NCBI RefSeq assembly: GCF_000741165.1
Contig: NZ_JGYN01000001.1
Coordinates: 32,043 to 96,042, forward strand
Reading direction: 5' to 3'
Origin: Bifidobacterium biavatii DSM 23969
GTDB lineage: Bacteria; Actinomycetota; Actinomycetes; Actinomycetales; Bifidobacteriaceae
Length of the DNA: 64,000 nt
Shown here: positions 63,343-64,000 of the stretch, one piece after another
How the letters are laid out: the number at the start of each line of letters is the position of its first letter
Numbering within the stretch: position 1 is the stretch's first letter
Position numbers and translations under genes: made by a program
Notes under the pieces: generated by a model
Database searches by the model: none
Seen by the model: only the letters and a program-made list of their open reading frames with translations
Told to the model about the DNA's origin: nothing

Positions 63343-64000
63343 CGTTCCACCGCCCGTCCGTAGTAGTCGCCGCCGCGCACGAACCCGGCCGGCTCGACTC
63401 CGGCAGCCGTTCCGTCACCGGTGTTGGCGGGATGGTTGTCGAGGATCGGTTTCAACTGCCGGTACCGGGGCGAGTGCATGGATTGCAACGCGAGACGGCA
63501 GGCGTGCTCCAATCGTTCGTTGGAATACGTTTTTGCCAGGCGCATGACCGCGAGGGCGGCGCCGAGTCCCTGCTCGTCGAAACGCACCGATTCGAAGATC
63601 CTCTCGATGACGACGGCGCACGACGGGCCGACCCGGTTCGCCCAGCCGGTGACGCGTTCACGGTCCCATTGCCTCCATTTCGCCTTGCCGGGCAGGTCGC
63701 CCGGGTTCGTGGAGTACCGGTTCCTCACATACGAGGGAAACAGCGGATGCGAGGAGACACGCACGCCGTCGCACCAGATCTCGAGCCGGTCAGCGCCCAC
63801 GCGCGCGTCCACCGTGCGTCCCACGTACGCGTACGGGACGGAATACCAGTTGTTGTTGTAGGCGATATGACAGTTGGCCTGCACCTTGCGCGCGTACGAC
63901 CATTCGGCCACTTCGAAGCGGACCGCCGGCAACGGCGTGAGCAACGGCCGTTCCATTTCGTCGAACACCGCTTGACGGGAGCCCTCGCGTTTCTGGAACG
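63339..64000 (-). CDS. istA: IS21-family transposase IstA, C-terminal part (cut by window edge)
   Basis: The last ~220 codons are present and open to the window edge. The segment FDEMERPLLTPLPAVRFEVAEWSYARKVQANCHIAYNNNWYSVPYAYVGRTVDARV is the family's conserved region after the DDE catalytic core, a beta-barrel plus C-terminal helices. The DDE residues themselves lie beyond the edge. Whether the complete enzyme is intact cannot be judged here. Confidence 0.92.
   Translation of the reverse strand, partial: FQKREGSRQAVFDEMERPLLTPLPAVRFEVAEWSYARKVQANCHIAYNNNWYSVPYAYVGRTVDARVGADRLEIWCDGVRVSSHPLFPSYVRNRYSTNPGDLPGKAKWRQWDRERVTGWANRVGPSCAVVIERIFESVRFDEQGLGAALAVMRLAKTYSNERLEHACRLALQSMHSPRYRQLKPILDNHPANTGDGTAAGVEPAGFVRGGDYYGRAVER

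Larger units (their letters stand above)
62490..64000 (-). mobile_element. IS21-family insertion sequence (right end and istB/istA portion)
   Basis: Begins with the terminal TG at 62490, has three subterminal TGGGGGCCA repeats (62490, 62513 and 62557) of the kind found at IS21-family ends, and carries istB followed upstream by istA. The other end lies outside the window. It interrupts the adhesin gene in frame. Confidence 0.85.

Overview
The window is high-GC DNA of a Bifidobacterium. The genus is inferred from several signatures together: an actinobacterial divIVA-yggT-sepF-ftsZ block, a HisA of the actinobacterial PriA type in a his operon that carries an extra acidic protein, a ThiE-ThiC fusion behind a TPP riboswitch, a serpin gene with its own two-component system, oleate hydratase, and LPXTG pilins. 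The species cannot be fixed from the sequence alone. No rRNA, tRNA, CRISPR array or prophage was seen.

Layout. 1-5.8 kb: the 3' end of hrpA, a membrane-anchored surface protein, an MFS transporter, a type I glutamine synthetase and a DUF2252 protein. 5.8-6.1 kb: an array of related small hairpins. 6.1-11.8 kb: a leftward his operon, hisD-hisC-hisB-(acidic protein)-hisH-hisA, with a dispersed inverted-repeat element between hisD and hisC. 12-20.9 kb: an FGGY sugar kinase, a GNAT acetyltransferase, a class III aminotransferase, the polyamine ABC transporter potABCD and a divergent Lrp/AsnC regulator. 21-26.2 kb: oleate hydratase (twin palindromic operator-like sites), YhbY, an amidohydrolase and an aldo/keto reductase. 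26.4-39.1 kb: housekeeping genes, namely dnaE (three evenly spaced DnaA boxes upstream), a pseudouridine synthase, lspA, divIVA, yggT, sepF, ftsZ (reading frame broken here by one missing base), dusB and glyS.

39.3-44.6 kb: a thiamine cluster. A TPP riboswitch leads into thiM, a thiE-thiC fusion, thiD and a small thiamine-binding protein. 45-46.4 kb: an MFS transporter. 46.5-51.9 kb: the serpin locus, with a sensor kinase and LuxR-type regulator facing left, and a membrane protein plus serpin facing right. 52-56.3 kb: a nitroreductase-like protein, a GT2 glycosyltransferase, an unknown small protein, 23-bp tandem repeats and a secreted CAP/Ig-like/DUF5648-type protein.

56.5-64 kb: a sortase-dependent pilus locus. 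It has an LPXTG backbone-type pilin and a large LPXTG adhesin whose 5' end is cut off by an IS21-family element (istB and partial istA at the window edge). No sortase gene is visible next to it.

Accessory character is concentrated in the last 20 kb. Between genes there is a recurring population of non-coding palindromic elements: a 276-292 bp terminal-inverted-repeat family, smaller relatives, and paired hairpins. They sit mostly between convergent genes or within operon gaps.
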